NCBI GenBank assembly: GCA_030142905.1
Contig: JASJOG010000077.1
Location: 606,001 to 670,000, forward strand
Reading direction: 5' to 3'
Origin: Heliopora coerulea
Lineage: Eukaryota > Cnidaria > Anthozoa > Scleralcyonacea > Helioporidae
DNA length: 64,000 bases
A model generated the notes under the pieces. It saw only the letters and a program-made list of their open reading frames with translations, did not search any database and was not told the origin of the DNA. Of this stretch, positions 34,201 to 40,818 are shown piece after piece. Both the position numbers and the translations under genes were made by a program. The first letter of the stretch is position 1, and each line of letters opens with the position of its first letter.

Positions 34201-34342
34201 GATTAATAATCCTGAGTTAAAAGACTCAAGGCGTCGGGAAAAGTTTATAGACAGAAGTGCTTTTACCACCATTAGGACTTTAGCTGTTGACGCATTTATG
34301 GTGTCCCACAGACTCCTCGATACTAATGAAACTGACACTTAG
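536..34342 (+). CDS. STRA6: STRA6-like retinol transporter, copy A (3' part, seven exons; 5' end outside window)
   Basis: Multi-pass plasma-membrane protein of the RBP-receptor/STRA6 family, which in vertebrates takes up retinol. Exons in the window: 536-611, 19539-19620, 19782-19830, 21907-22024, 23952-24053, 30689-30852, 34011-34342. All junctions are GT-AG and keep phase; no stop occurs before the TAG at 34340. The exons match copy B in order, phase and size, except exon A15, which is 6 nt shorter. Recognition rests on recalled similarity to human STRA6: the [18 protein letters not shown] junction, the [11 protein letters not shown] loop, and the C-terminal [16 protein letters not shown], which parallels human RARWGLAYTLLHNPTL. 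The upstream exons must lie left of base 1. Intact exons argue for a working gene despite the TE-filled 18.9-kb intron. An ancient non-retinol substrate is possible. Confidence 0.85.
1176..1228. repeat. CA/TA microsatellite
   Basis: Runs of CA, CATA and TA dinucleotides next to the following MITE. Bases 612-1175 are intron in which I see no other feature. Confidence 0.9.
1228..1410. mobile_element. Short MITE with about 40-bp inverted ends
   Basis: The left end AAATTAGGTCAAAGTGATCG is complementary to the right end CGATCATTTTGACCTAATTT. A B-box-like GGTTGCGGGTTTGATC motif inside hints at a tRNA-related origin, which is uncertain. Bases 1411-1859 hold no feature I can support. Confidence 0.6.
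2150..3284 (+). pseudogene. LINE endonuclease (APE) and linker remnant
   Basis: Recognisable pieces: [37 protein letters not shown], then TIIDLLFTN and VSDHNFIYA typical of LINE endonucleases, followed by a lysine-rich linker. Stops and frame changes occur at about 2230-2270 and 2470-2640. Confidence 0.75.
3500..3748 (-). pseudogene. Acidic C-terminal coding remnant inside the TIR element
   Basis: The minus strand is open and reads [18 protein letters not shown], a basic patch, then [16 protein letters not shown] and FESDSD before a stop. It looks like the acidic tail of a transposase or other element protein. I do not recognise the family. Confidence 0.4.
3764..4180 (-). mobile_element. LINE 3'-end fragment with CAATA/TTGTA tail
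   Basis: The minus strand reads [20 protein letters not shown] and then [11 protein letters not shown] before a stop, the usual C-terminus of CR1/L2-like reverse transcriptase proteins. A short 3' UTR and a TTGTA microsatellite tail (3764-3810 on the + strand) follow. It is a dead-on-arrival insertion inside the TIR element. A CAT trinucleotide run lies at 4196-4226. Confidence 0.7.
4500..5780 (+). pseudogene. LINE reverse transcriptase remnant
   Basis: Open segment 4524-4844 gives [28 protein letters not shown] and NNYQPISVV. After frame changes come [13 protein letters not shown] and the catalytic MYADDTS near 5165. Segment 5352-5780 gives the thumb and C-terminal region ([34 protein letters not shown]). 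Several frameshifts and stops make it non-functional. Confidence 0.8.
8789..9943 (+). CDS. Harbinger-type DDE nuclease (HARBI1-like transposase)
   Basis: A 384-residue ORF without interruption; a second ATG at residue 25 (8861) has a better context and may be the real start. Residues 195-250 hold [24 protein letters not shown] and [20 protein letters not shown] follows near 280 and CVEWLFRDV near 320. This places candidate catalytic acids at D199, D280 and E320, the layout of the DDE_4 nuclease domain. In this superfamily the nuclease acts with the Myb-like partner encoded divergently at 10084-11182. The intact nuclease beside a broken partner implies that mobilisation would need a partner supplied in trans. 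Confidence 0.85.
   Translation: MRAKIQPLFTLRFVVTVVVTVKSKMSFEQLRTVLALAFVDGFLTEEEFLILYNEYEPKNQSYSYWEYGSFCLDSLTSCECESNFRLAKDDIPLLVEYLGVPDHFVCSQGTRCSGLEGLCVLLKRLAYPCRYFDMIPAFARSVPELCMISNTVLDWMYENHGFRLTSWNQPFLSTVSLQQYADSISRKGYPLKNCFGFVDGTVRPICRPGKNQTIVYNGHKRVHALKFQSVALPNGLIANLYGPVEGSCHDARMLRESKLLESLEEVAFSPAGDMLCIYGDPAYPLRPNLMCPYRVGEVPIFTANMKAFNESMSSVRVCVEWLFRDVSDYFKFIDFKKNLKLELSAVGKQYIVSALFRNILTCFYGNITSQVFQVQPPTVYNYLT
10084..11182 (-). pseudogene. Myb/SANT-like Harbinger partner protein, three exons, two in-frame stops
   Basis: Exons on the minus strand: 11182-11157 ([11 protein letters not shown]), 10996-10937 ([15 protein letters not shown]) and 10759-10084. Splice sites are GT-AG and phases agree. 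Exon 3 carries a Myb/SANT-like domain ([38 protein letters not shown]) and a C-terminal coiled coil ([20 protein letters not shown]). In-frame stops lie at 10534-10536 (TGA) and 10411-10413 (TAA). Such proteins bind the transposon ends and help the nuclease reach the nucleus. Either stop removes the coiled coil, so the gene looks dead. Confidence 0.75.
12230..12405 (-). repeat. 3' LTR of the Gmr1-order gypsy element
   Basis: 176 bp. On the + strand it begins TGTGATGAATTTACTTCC and ends ATCGTCACA. Two mismatches to 18664-18839. Confidence 0.92.
12406..12424 (-). promoter_or_regulatory. Polypurine tract
   Basis: The minus strand reads GGAGAAAAAGGGGGATA directly before the 3' LTR, the usual plus-strand primer site. 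Confidence 0.75.
13360..13400 (-). ncRNA. Hammerhead ribozyme motif, left arm
   Basis: The minus strand reads GCA, CTGAAGA, a hairpin closed by GGCA/TGTC, GAAA, CATG, TA and TGC. These are the conserved CUGANGA and GAAA boxes with stem I (GCA/TGC) and a palindromic 4-nt stem III. Minimal type I hammerheads of this kind are known in Penelope-like elements and are thought to work as dimers. Confidence 0.75.
13532..13770 (-). pseudogene. Inverted copy of the Penelope C-terminal coding end
   Basis: The minus strand encodes [20 protein letters not shown] and then [20 protein letters not shown], matching the + strand copy at 14300-14515 almost residue for residue. It starts abruptly near 13766, so it is a 3' fragment. 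Confidence 0.75.
13771..14520 (+). pseudogene. Penelope-like RT C-terminus with remnant GIY-YIG nuclease
   Basis: The open frame begins [20 protein letters not shown] and runs through [23 protein letters not shown] and [18 protein letters not shown] to [16 protein letters not shown], the RT thumb and linker of Penelope-like proteins. The frame then breaks: the stretch that should contain the GIY-YIG core is missing between about 14270 and 14285. [18 protein letters not shown] and the C-terminal [10 protein letters not shown] follow in another frame. The protein is truncated and inactive. Confidence 0.8.
14651..14691 (+). ncRNA. Hammerhead ribozyme motif, right arm
   Basis: Same 41-nt motif as 13360-13400 in opposite orientation: GCA, CTGAAGA, hairpin, GAAA, CATG, TA, TGC. 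It lies in the 3' UTR of the Penelope-like element, 25-65 nt before its end. Confidence 0.75.
17138..18568 (-). pseudogene. gag of the Gmr1-order gypsy element, broken
   Basis: A long charged N-terminal coiled coil (many RKE repeats, residues about 45-140), a capsid-like region ([55 protein letters not shown]) and two CCHC knuckles ([14 protein letters not shown] and [14 protein letters not shown]). One frame throughout, with in-frame stops at 17951-17953 and 17474-17476. The protease continues in another frame just downstream. Confidence 0.8.
18644..18661 (-). promoter_or_regulatory. Primer binding site of the Gmr1-order element
   Basis: Two bases inside the 5' LTR on the minus strand lies TGGTGGCAGAGCGGTGGG, which starts TGG as expected for pairing with a tRNA 3' CCA end. 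I did not assign the tRNA. Confidence 0.6.
18664..18839 (-). repeat. 5' LTR of the Gmr1-order gypsy element
   Basis: 176 bp, two mismatches to 12230-12405. It lies upstream of gag on the minus strand and so would hold the element promoter. Confidence 0.92.
19539..19620 (+). CDS. STRA6: STRA6-like A, exon A13
   Basis: Acceptor TTTTTTAG and donor GTGGGT. Encodes [18 protein letters not shown], a cytosolic loop. 82 nt, as in copy B exon 58043-58124. It lies 219 bp after the end of the outer hAT element. Confidence 0.85.
19782..19830 (+). CDS. STRA6: STRA6-like A, exon A14
   Basis: Acceptor TTTTTCTAG. Encodes [16 protein letters not shown], 14 of 17 residues identical to copy B exon 58928-58976. 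The donor GTTTGT is weaker than its copy B counterpart GTATGT. Confidence 0.82.
19831..20865. other. Intron of STRA6-like A without recognised feature
   Basis: AT-rich intron sequence between exon A14 and a MITE. Open frames on both strands around 20700-20880 overlap each other and look like chance. I see no gene here. Confidence 0.6.
20866..21145. mobile_element. GTTACACG-type MITE
   Basis: Left end GTTAGTGTTACACGGTGCAA is mirrored by the complement of GCTAGTATTACACGATGCAA at the right. The interior repeats GCGAAACCTGTCT-type motifs in both orientations. A related element lies at 45684-46290. Confidence 0.65.
21907..22024 (+). CDS. STRA6: STRA6-like A, exon A15
   Basis: Acceptor TTTTAAATAG and donor GTAAGAA. 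Encodes a hydrophobic helix ([18 protein letters not shown]) and then [11 protein letters not shown]. 118 nt against 124 in copy B, an in-frame difference of two codons. Confidence 0.85.
22107..22402. mobile_element. TTCACATG-rich palindromic MITE
   Basis: Left end CTTACAAAAAATTCACATG mirrors right end CATATGAAATTTTCGTAAG. The interior is dense in ATGTGAAA/TTTCACAT words. A relative lies at 31048-31268. Confidence 0.6.
22682..23030 (-). mobile_element. Penelope-like 3'-end fragment, second family
   Basis: The minus strand encodes [20 protein letters not shown] and then [17 protein letters not shown] before a TAA at 22855-22857, the C-terminal end of a Penelope-like protein that differs from the 13-14 kb copy. 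A 3' UTR with a hammerhead motif follows. It seems to interrupt a MITE whose halves carry CATTGTTACCATGG motifs. Confidence 0.75.
22718..22755 (-). ncRNA. Hammerhead ribozyme motif in the second Penelope-like fragment
   Basis: The minus strand reads GTA, CTGAGGA, a TGGCATA/TATGCC hairpin, GAAA, CATG, TT, TAC. Both conserved boxes, stem I (GTA/TAC) and the palindromic CATG stem III are present although the sequence differs from the 13-14 kb motifs. Confidence 0.72.
23389..23427. repeat. A-rich run
   Basis: Two poly-A tracts split by GAATAG. Could be the tail of an old retrotransposed sequence. Confidence 0.7.
23562..23768. repeat. Long inverted repeat built on a tRNA-like sequence
   Basis: Arms of about 88 bp (TGAAGAGAAACTTTTCATGA and onward, mirrored at the right) flank a spacer of about 30 bp. 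On the minus strand the left arm and spacer read like a tRNA: A-box TAGCTCAACAGG, B-box AGTTCAAATCC. The right arm repeats the B-box half in the opposite sense. A tRNA-derived foldback element is the likeliest explanation; a functional tRNA gene is unlikely. Confidence 0.65.
23952..24053 (+). CDS. STRA6: STRA6-like A, exon A16
   Basis: Acceptor TTGTTAG and donor GTAAAGG. 102 nt. Encodes a membrane segment followed by [17 protein letters not shown]; 24 of 34 residues match copy B. Confidence 0.88.
24054..24770. other. Intron of STRA6-like A without recognised feature
   Basis: AT-rich sequence between exon A16 and the Mag-like gypsy element. I see no coding or repeat structure here. Confidence 0.6.
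24776..24858 (+). repeat. 5' LTR of the Mag-like element
   Basis: 83 bp, unusually short for an LTR. It contains an AATAAAAGG motif near its end. Confidence 0.88.
24860..24872 (+). promoter_or_regulatory. Primer binding site matching tRNA-Ser
   Basis: TGGCGACGAGGAT is the reverse complement of ATCCTCGTCGCCA, the 3' end of metazoan tRNA-Ser(GCT) as I recall it. Mag-type elements are known to use tRNA-Ser. Confidence 0.7.
24896..25850 (+). pseudogene. gag and protease start of the Mag-like element
   Basis: ATG at 24896; an in-frame TAA at 25067-25069 splits gag. The capsid region ([20 protein letters not shown]) is followed by two zinc knuckles ([13 protein letters not shown] and [14 protein letters not shown]), then the protease start VAMEVDTG, where a one-base frameshift near 25838 breaks the frame. 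Confidence 0.82.
25840..29471 (+). pseudogene. pol of the Mag-like element, broken
   Basis: Protease remainder ([17 protein letters not shown]), RT ([25 protein letters not shown], active site VRVDDILVS), RNase H ([28 protein letters not shown]) and integrase zinc finger ([23 protein letters not shown]). The integrase core after the hAT insertion shows [19 protein letters not shown] and [11 protein letters not shown], with the DDE residues present. The C-terminal part is at 28935-29471. Breaks: TAG at 26362, stops near 27050, 27380 and 28902, and a frameshift near 26930. Confidence 0.82.
27980..28558. mobile_element. hAT MITE inserted in integrase
   Basis: Ends CAGTGGTTCCCAACC and its complement GGTTGGGAACCACTG, typical of hAT. 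Near-perfect 8-bp duplication: CAATAGAC (27972-27979) and CAATAAAC (28559-28566). Runs of GCGGACCCC lie near the right end. No transposase. Confidence 0.85.
29565..29647 (+). repeat. 3' LTR of the Mag-like element
   Basis: 83 bp, seven mismatches to the 5' LTR. Directly preceded by the purine tract AAGAGGGGGGAA. Confidence 0.88.
29653..30688. other. Intron of STRA6-like A without recognised feature
   Basis: AT-rich sequence between the Mag-like element and exon A17. A minus-strand open frame at 29789-30061 shows no family features. Confidence 0.6.
30689..30852 (+). CDS. STRA6: STRA6-like A, exon A17
   Basis: Acceptor CCTTATAG and donor GTATGT. 164 nt, as in copy B. Encodes [19 protein letters not shown] and then [11 protein letters not shown]; 43 of 55 residues are identical to copy B. 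This is the most STRA6-like membrane segment in the window. Confidence 0.9.
31048..31268. mobile_element. TTCACATG-rich palindromic MITE
   Basis: Left TTACGAAAATTGCACACG mirrors right GTGAAATTTTGATAAG; the interior repeats CACATGTGAAA words. Relative of 22107-22402. The rest of this intron up to 33182 shows no feature I can name. Confidence 0.55.
33183..33336 (-). mobile_element. tRNA-derived SINE, copy 1
   Basis: The minus strand has a tRNA-like head with A-box TAGTCTAGTGGT and B-box GGTTCGATTCC, followed by a TCTGAGATAA-type body. Flanked by TA-rich sequence. Nearly identical to 33454-33607. Confidence 0.7.
33454..33607 (-). mobile_element. tRNA-derived SINE, copy 2
   Basis: Same 154-bp unit as 33183-33336 in the same orientation with about five differences, so a local duplication or two independent insertions into TA-rich sites. 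Confidence 0.7.
34011..34342 (+). CDS. STRA6: STRA6-like A, terminal exon A18
   Basis: Acceptor TTTTATGTAG. Encodes the cytosolic tail from [13 protein letters not shown] through [20 protein letters not shown] to NETDT and the TAG stop. The tail layout follows vertebrate STRA6, although the acidic linker present in human is shorter here. Confidence 0.88.
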
Positions 34343-34620
34343 AGAAATGTTTCTGAACCTGATGATGAATTTCTGATTGGAAAAAGACATCTTATTTCTC
34401 AACAAAATTTTGAAGTTAAGTACACATCATCTGTATCCTTCACAATGACCAGTTAATCTGCCTGGTGAATACAGCAGCCAAGCCTAGTACGTTACACCAG
34501 AAAAAAGGTTTTCATCGGAAAGTAGTATAGATGCCTAATTTCACGCATCAAACTGTTCCCACAGTTATCGATAAGAAGTTTCATAAGAATGTGGTATAGC
34601 TGCAGTTCTTCAGACGACAG

Positions 34621-34705
34621 TATTAATTATAACTATATTAATTATAACTATATTAATTATAACTATATTAATGATAACTATTAATGATAGTATTATTAAT
34701 GATAA
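34621..34705. repeat. ATTAATTATAACT minisatellite
   Basis: About five tandem units of 15 bp. Confidence 0.85.
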
Positions 34706-35680
34706 TTTTTCCTTAGTCGATAAAAGGCCTGAATCGGTGCTCTTGACGCTATATTGCCTTCAGGGGGCATATTAAGAAGCCGCGATGTACACTAAAGGAC
34801 ATCGAAAACTTTCCTGTGAACCACTGACGCATCGAGCTCCAATTTGAAGGGTGTCGAGTTCTGAGACAATGGTGCGCACATGCAGCTGTACAAGAATTCA
34901 GATACAGGGCATTTTAAAATATTCTTTTGTGTTGCTGACATTCTGTTTTAGTTTCCACTTAAACGAAACACTTGTACTGTTGCGCTTTATTTCTGGATTG
35001 GTGATAAAAAGGGATTGAAAAGGTGATTTCCAGTTTTGCATTTCTTAGCAATAGCCATTTTCCAATTTCAGCAGCAGCAGCAGCAGCAGGGTCTGCAAGG
35101 CTACCAAAGGGACACAGGGTGTAGAGTGCATACGTGGTATGTTATAATATCAATATAACTGGTTTAAAACTGAATTACAATGATCTCTTTAAAAATGTGC
35201 TTAAATGATGGAAATACTATGTCAGATTTACGCAGAAAGGAAACTGCCCTCCTGCGCAAGAAGGTCAAGGTTGTAGAACAATCAAAATACATTTATCGCT
35301 GTGAAAAAGTAATATTTCCTTTTGTTCTTAAAATATATGGTCTTTATGCCCAAAAAGAAAATTTTTAGCACTCAAATAATTTTAAATAATTCTGGCAATA
35401 CCATTATCGTAATACAAATGGTTTATCAGATATACAGCTTGTAGACAGAAATGTTTGTAGTTTTACTGCCGCAGCTATGCCGTTTGGACATTAATAAACA
35501 CTTTAAGAAGGCTGGCTTCCTTTTGCTTGAAATCTTACCAACATTTGTAAGGCGATTGACAACAATTTTCACTTTAGAACGGGTCATAGTAGGTTAGGAT
35601 TATTGCTCAATCTGGAAAACATCGAAAACGAATTTTTTGATTGACTATTGCCTGGATTATATTGATGTCGGGACAGCTCA

Positions 35681-35835
35681 TTTTTATTTATTTGTTTGTT
35701 TGTTTGTTAATTTGTTTATTTATTTATTTATTTATTTATGTATTTTCTTTCTTTCTTTTTTCTTTCTTTCTTTCTTCCTTTCCTTTCTTTATTTATTTTC
35801 TTCATTTGTTTGTTTGTTTGTTTATTTATTTCTTT
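35681..35835. repeat. T-rich tetranucleotide microsatellite
   Basis: Runs of TTTA, TTTG and TTTC. Long open frames here are an artefact of the repeat. Confidence 0.9.
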
Positions 35836-36686
35836 GCTTATATTTTTTAATTCTTGTAATACATACTTTCGTTTACTTGATTGAAATATCCAAGAGGCAT
35901 TGAGGTTCGTTGCCCACCGACCACCAGCCTCAACCCTGGCTTAAGTGCGAGGTGATATTGGATTTCTGCTATGTATTGTTCTATAAAATAAATGTTTCCT
36001 TGCGCAGAGTTACCAATCCGAAAAATATACACACGAGGCTCTTTCTTGCGTTGATAACCGGAGGATGCCTTCTAAACATAAATTCCTTAACGTCCTTTTG
36101 CTGATACATTCCCATTTACAGTCAAACTGATTGGATGAATGGTCAGTTTTCACAGTATCATAGCACGCACAAAGGTGTCGTTGGGGTGAAACTAGGCCCT
36201 TCTGATCACCCATTTGGGATTTGATTTTTATGGTCCTCAGCAATTTGACGCTCGGAGAGATGTCTTTTGCTTCTAATGATAGTTTTTTTAAGTTTAAATG
36301 TGTCTACAATGGTAGGGAAAATGAATGCTTTTTACTAAAAAGGGAACAATAAAAGACAGCTTTTTCACTTACGGTTGTTTCAATACAGGTTACACCAAAA
36401 GCACAATCATATGTTAGGTGACGCAAAAATCTATTTCATGTAGTGCTCGCAAAGCATTACCCCTAAAATTCTGGCGAGGCGTCCGGCCTCTATGGCAACC
36501 CATGGCTTATTAGTGAAGGCAGCAGATTTAGAACCTGTACACGCTAGAGATGGTATATTAAAGTTAACGTTAATCATTATTGCCAAAGTGAATTTTCAAC
36601 TCATTTTTATTGCATGCCTATCAATTGAGATGCTCAAGTGAGAAGTGAGCTAAAAAAGGTCCCGGATTGGTCTGTTTTTCTTGTTT

Positions 36687-36878
36687 TAAAGCCCGCTTCC
36701 ACATGCGATTTTATGCCTTCCGATTGGCATTTTGGCGTATGTATTAAACTGACGACAGCATCGAGGACAAATTGGGGCAAATCATAAGCGGATATCTTGC
36801 TTCGTAGACCGTCATGAGTTTATTGCATACGCCAGACAAAATCTCGACGTACAAAATCGAACGTGTAATTAGGCCTTT
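36687..36878. mobile_element. Palindromic MITE
   Basis: Left TAAAGCCCGCTTCCACATGC and the following GATTTTA mirror the right end ATCGAACGTGTAATTAGGCC. Inner GGCGTATG and CATACGCC also pair. About 190 bp. Confidence 0.6.
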
Positions 36879-37442
36879 ATGAAAACGGGATCCACTGTTC
36901 ATGACTTTGTCAATACTAAAGATCCCGACTGCTCAAAGTAATTTGGACCTGGTCACATAGAATATGCAACTGAATCTTTTCTCGACTGATGAACCAGCTG
37001 CACCATAGTGCCAGATCGCACCTCCGTTAGACTTTCTCAAACTGCCCGTTTTCTTTCGGATTTTTTTTTTGAGAGGAAAAAAAATTGGGGAGAAAACGGA
37101 CTTTTCTAGGCTGCTAAGGGCCATTTTTTTCCAACCTGTATTTTGGTCGGAGGTGAATCGGTATTTTAACCAATCAAAAATGACAATCTTTGTTCATTTC
37201 ACACAAAGAGGAGCCGTGACCTCATTAACATTTAGCACCAATTTAAGCAAAATAAATTCGATCTCCTGCCAGCGGAACAAGTTGAGTTTTCCTCGCCTCT
37301 CGCTTCGCGAGAGGGCTCTTGCGGCTTCGTATCTCAATTTCTTGCTTGGCAAGAAAAGAAGAAGTCGACTTGTGGCAAGTCTACGCTTCCGTGTAATCAG
37401 ACCCCGAATTGTACGTGATCACACGAAAAGTTATGGCTGAGA

Positions 37443-38449
37443 CTGTGTTTTTACTAGGACGTTTAACTAGGTGAACATTCTTTCGAGATGTATGTTTACA
37501 GACCGAGTTTAACTAGTTAAAAATGCTTTGCTGTTTTCACTATAAAATATAAGCGAGTTAATTAATAGATGGTTCAATTAACAAAAGTGCACAAATTTAA
37601 ATATAGCAGAAGACGAAGCCCTTTTCATGACCTCTCTACTCTAAATAACCGCTATTTCTAGCGAAAGAGAAGGCGATCTTTACAGAGGTTGCGCTTAATG
37701 TCTTTGTTTATGGGAAGGATGTGAAGAAACATCACAATACTGGCATTTCAACAGCGGAATGCGGTTGTTAATCGCAAAAGTAGGGCGATCTGGGTTTATC
37801 CAAGACCTTGGTTCTGGTTTGAACAGCTTTTACATGGTTGTTATCAAGACCATCTGTAGTGTGAGAATTTTAGACTAAGCTGGGACACTTTTCACCACAT
37901 TCGTAGATTCGTTGACCACGAGCTTTTAAAGTAAAATACAATTTGTCGTGAAGCAACAAAAATGAGAAGCGGGTGGCTGTTGTACTCTGACGATTAGCTT
38001 CACGAAATTCTTACCGAACCGTTGGACCAATATTTGGAGTAAGTCGATGGTCTGGAATACGTCCTCAAGATCCTTACCTTGGCGCTGGGGCATCCGAAAA
38101 GAACAGAGGGAATTGTAAAGCGAAAATATCGCGAAGAATTGTTATTACCCCTCCGTCATTTTAGAAGCACGAGGCGCGGTCTTACTCTGTGAATGTCCAG
38201 TGATCATTGTTACGACAATAAATCTTTTGATTTGCATCTGTCACCTGAACATAGCGGGACAAGTTATACAATTCGAAATGTAGTATAACTTGTCCATCGT
38301 TTTCGTCGATCAAGGCGCGATAATCCCTTGTTTTCTACAGTGAAAACAGCTGGCATTTTTAACTCGTTTAAATTCGAACGAGCTGTTTTCACTGCTGTTC
38401 CGGAGTTTTGTCGCTTTGACTAGTCAAACTTGTCCTAGTGAAAACACAG
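37443..38449. mobile_element. 1-kb non-autonomous TIR element upstream of the dehydrogenase
   Basis: Ends CTGTGTTTTTACTAGGAC (left) and the complement of GCTGTGTTTTCACTAGGAC (right); a second inverted pair, GCTGTTTTCACT, lies inside. No coding potential. Its right end is 172 bp before the dehydrogenase ATG, so it may form part of that promoter. Confidence 0.6.
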
Positions 38450-38621
38450 CATGACGGTTTCAATGTAATTAGCATTTGCAGTAGGCTTGTATGCTCGAGA
38501 TTCTCGAGATCTGACCAATAGGGAGTGCTATTTGTGCGACTTGTCACCAACTACAAGTCCTTTGTTCTAAATAATTGAACAACGTAACACATTGCATTTC
38601 AAGGCGTGAACAGGCAAAAGC

Positions 38622-39584
38622 ATGGACTATTTTATCTGCATCTGTGTTGCAGTTGCTCTTCTCGCTATCATGTACCGTTTGATTAGAAGGTTTGCAACTG
38701 GTGGTGTTTGCAAAAGTAAGGCTAGAATGGACGGCAAGACCGTTGTTATAACTGGTGCAAACACTGGAATTGGAAAGGAAACTGCTTTAGACTTGGCTCG
38801 CAGAGGAGCTCGAGTGATCATGGCATGTCGCGATATGAAGAAAGGAGAAGTAGCTTTGAAAGACATCAAAGAAAAATCTGGAAGTACGGACCTCGTACTG
38901 AAGCAACTCGACCTTGGATCACTAAATTCTGTTCGTAAATTTGCTGACGACATCAACAATAGCGAGCCAAAACTTCATGTGTTGATAAACAATGCTGGAG
39001 TTATGTTCATACCTGAACTAACCAAGACCGAAGATGGCTTTGAAATGACAATGGGTGTGAATCACTTGGGACATTTCTTGCTGACAAATCTGCTGCTAGA
39101 TTTGTTGAAAAAATCTGCGCCGTCACGCATCGTTGTTGTGTCATCTATCGGGCACTCGTGGCTGACCAAAGAAATGAAATTTGACAACATCAACGGCGAA
39201 AAGTCCTACGACAAATACGACAGCTACGGTCAAAGTAAACTTGCCAATATACTGTTTACAAGAGAACTCGCCAAGCGTCTTAAAGACTCTGGTGTGACTG
39301 CCAATTCTCTGCATCCTGGTGCTATCAAAACCGAACTCGACCGGCACATAAATCCGTTGTTGAAGTTACTGCTTTCGCCTACCTTGATCTTCTACAAAAC
39401 TCCAGAACAAGGAGCTCAAACGAACATCCATTTAGCTGTGTCAGAAGGAGTCGAAGGTGTCACTGGGTTGTATTTCGCCGATTGCAAAGCGAAAGAGCCT
39501 TCGAAAGCAGCTCAAGACGACGGAGCTGCCAAGAAGTTATGGGAAGTGAGTGCGGATCTTGTTGGATTGGAGAGCACAATTTAA
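38622..39584 (+). CDS. Retinol dehydrogenase-like short-chain dehydrogenase (RDH11-14 type)
   Basis: 320 residues in one exon, close to the 316-336 of human RDH11-14. Residues 5-20 form a hydrophobic N-terminal anchor followed by RRF, as in ER- or mitochondria-bound RDHs. Cofactor motif TGANTGIG at 44-51; ACRDMKKG at 68-75, with an arginine usual in NADP-using members; NNAG at 123-126; catalytic Ser near 175 (VVVSSIGH); YGQSK at 202-206 supplies the Tyr and Lys. HPGAIKTEL follows. Family members reduce or oxidise retinal/retinol and other lipid aldehydes. The ATG has A at -3 and G at +4. It lies between two STRA6-like genes in the same orientation, which supports a retinoid role. The substrate is inferred; this family is broad. 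Confidence 0.88.
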   Translation: MDYFICICVAVALLAIMYRLIRRFATGGVCKSKARMDGKTVVITGANTGIGKETALDLARRGARVIMACRDMKKGEVALKDIKEKSGSTDLVLKQLDLGSLNSVRKFADDINNSEPKLHVLINNAGVMFIPELTKTEDGFEMTMGVNHLGHFLLTNLLLDLLKKSAPSRIVVVSSIGHSWLTKEMKFDNINGEKSYDKYDSYGQSKLANILFTRELAKRLKDSGVTANSLHPGAIKTELDRHINPLLKLLLSPTLIFYKTPEQGAQTNIHLAVSEGVEGVTGLYFADCKAKEPSKAAQDDGAAKKLWEVSADLVGLESTI

Positions 39585-39849
39585 GCAAACTTAACCAAAC
39601 TGATATTGAGATGTAGATGATTGAAACTTAGAGTTTGTTTACCTTTTCATATTTTTGGCAGTTTTCAACGACTTGACCACTACTGACACTTGAGGAGACA
39701 TTTAATTATTAATTTCTCAACATTTCAAGGTATTGGTTTGTAATACCAATATAACATGCACTGTTTAAAGCTCTTGGCCTTTCCGACATTTGCTGACATA
39801 TTGTGATGAACGAATGATGTTCTTTCATGCATGCAGATTAGGAAAAAGT

Positions 39850-39855
39850 AATAAA
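39850..39855 (+). promoter_or_regulatory. Candidate polyadenylation signal
   Basis: AATAAA about 265 nt after the dehydrogenase stop codon. Confidence 0.5.
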
Positions 39856-40000
39856 TTTTCCCTCTTCTGGGTGGAGTTTAGGGATTAAATCTTCCCTGAA
39901 GAACAATAGAGGGGGAGGAGATCATAGTGTTACTATATTTATCGTCTACCAGGACCACTGACTGGGTAGGTAATTAAAATCTTTTGGATTTACCATAACT

Positions 40001-40434
40001 TAAGCCTTGGCCAAACCAATGCAACATCATGATTCAACATCGTTCAACATTGTCGAATTCAACAAGTTGAACTCGTTTGGCCACCATGTTGCATCATGTT
40101 GAACGAAGTTTGATTTCCATCAAACATTTGGTGCAACATCGTTCAACATTTCTTTTGTTCTCATGTGCGAACAACAAAGTAACCCGCGCTTGGCCACCCA
40201 CTTTAACATTGTTGCACCCGCTCACGCGCAAAAATGTCATCTCTCAGGTAAGGGCAACGGGTAAATTGGCCTAAAATTCAAGATCGTTATTCCTCCCAGA
40301 TCTCTAATCTCCACAATTCGAAATTGCACCGCACAACATGTTGCATTCGCTTGGCCACTCAGTCCAACACCATCCAACAAAGTTGAATTCAACAATGTTG
40401 AACGATGTTGCATTCGTTTTGCCAAGGTTTAAGG
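40001..40434. mobile_element. CAACAT-rich palindromic MITE
   Basis: Left TTAAGCCTTGGCCAAACCAA mirrors right TTTTGCCAAGGTTTAAGGC. Many ATGTTGAAC/GTTCAACAT words. Directly abuts a second element. Confidence 0.65.
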
Positions 40435-40818
40435 CCCAGGCAAACATATTCAACATTTGCTTCAACATTCGTTCGATTTTGTCGAAGTATGTTGAATGAT
40501 TGCGCTGGGGTCTATTCAACTTCTCTTCAACAAATGTTGGAAAAAGTATGAGATGTTGTATATGATAACCATCACTACAACGCATGTGCACGTTCAATTT
40601 TGTTGAACAATCTGTCGAATGATACAGGAAACTCGTCCGACATACCGAAAACAACTGAAATGTTGAAGAAATGTTTTGAACATGCTCAAACTCCATTCAA
40701 CAAGTTTTAACACTGCTCAACATTGTTGAAAACCCATGGCAAACACATTGAACATCGAATTTCAACAAAATCGAATGAATGTTGAAGCAAATGTTGCAGA
40801 TGCTTGCCAGGGCCTTTA
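40431..40818. mobile_element. CAACAT-rich palindromic MITE, abutting the previous one
   Basis: Left AAGGCCCAGGCAAACATATT mirrors right GATGCTTGCCAGGGCCTTT; the next 40 bases also pair (CAACATTTGCTTCAACATTC). Same family as 171-453 in style. Confidence 0.65.

Larger units (their letters stand above)
34343..37442. other. 3' flank of STRA6-like A and intergenic region
   Basis: Contains an ATTAATTATAACT minisatellite (34621-34705), a CAG run (35072-35089), a TTTG/TTTA/TTTC microsatellite (35681-35835) and a MITE (36687-36878). I see no convincing gene. Confidence 0.7.

Noticed and set aside
35637..35903. Leucine- and phenylalanine-rich open frames
   Set aside because: Produced by the TTTA/TTTG/TTTC microsatellite.
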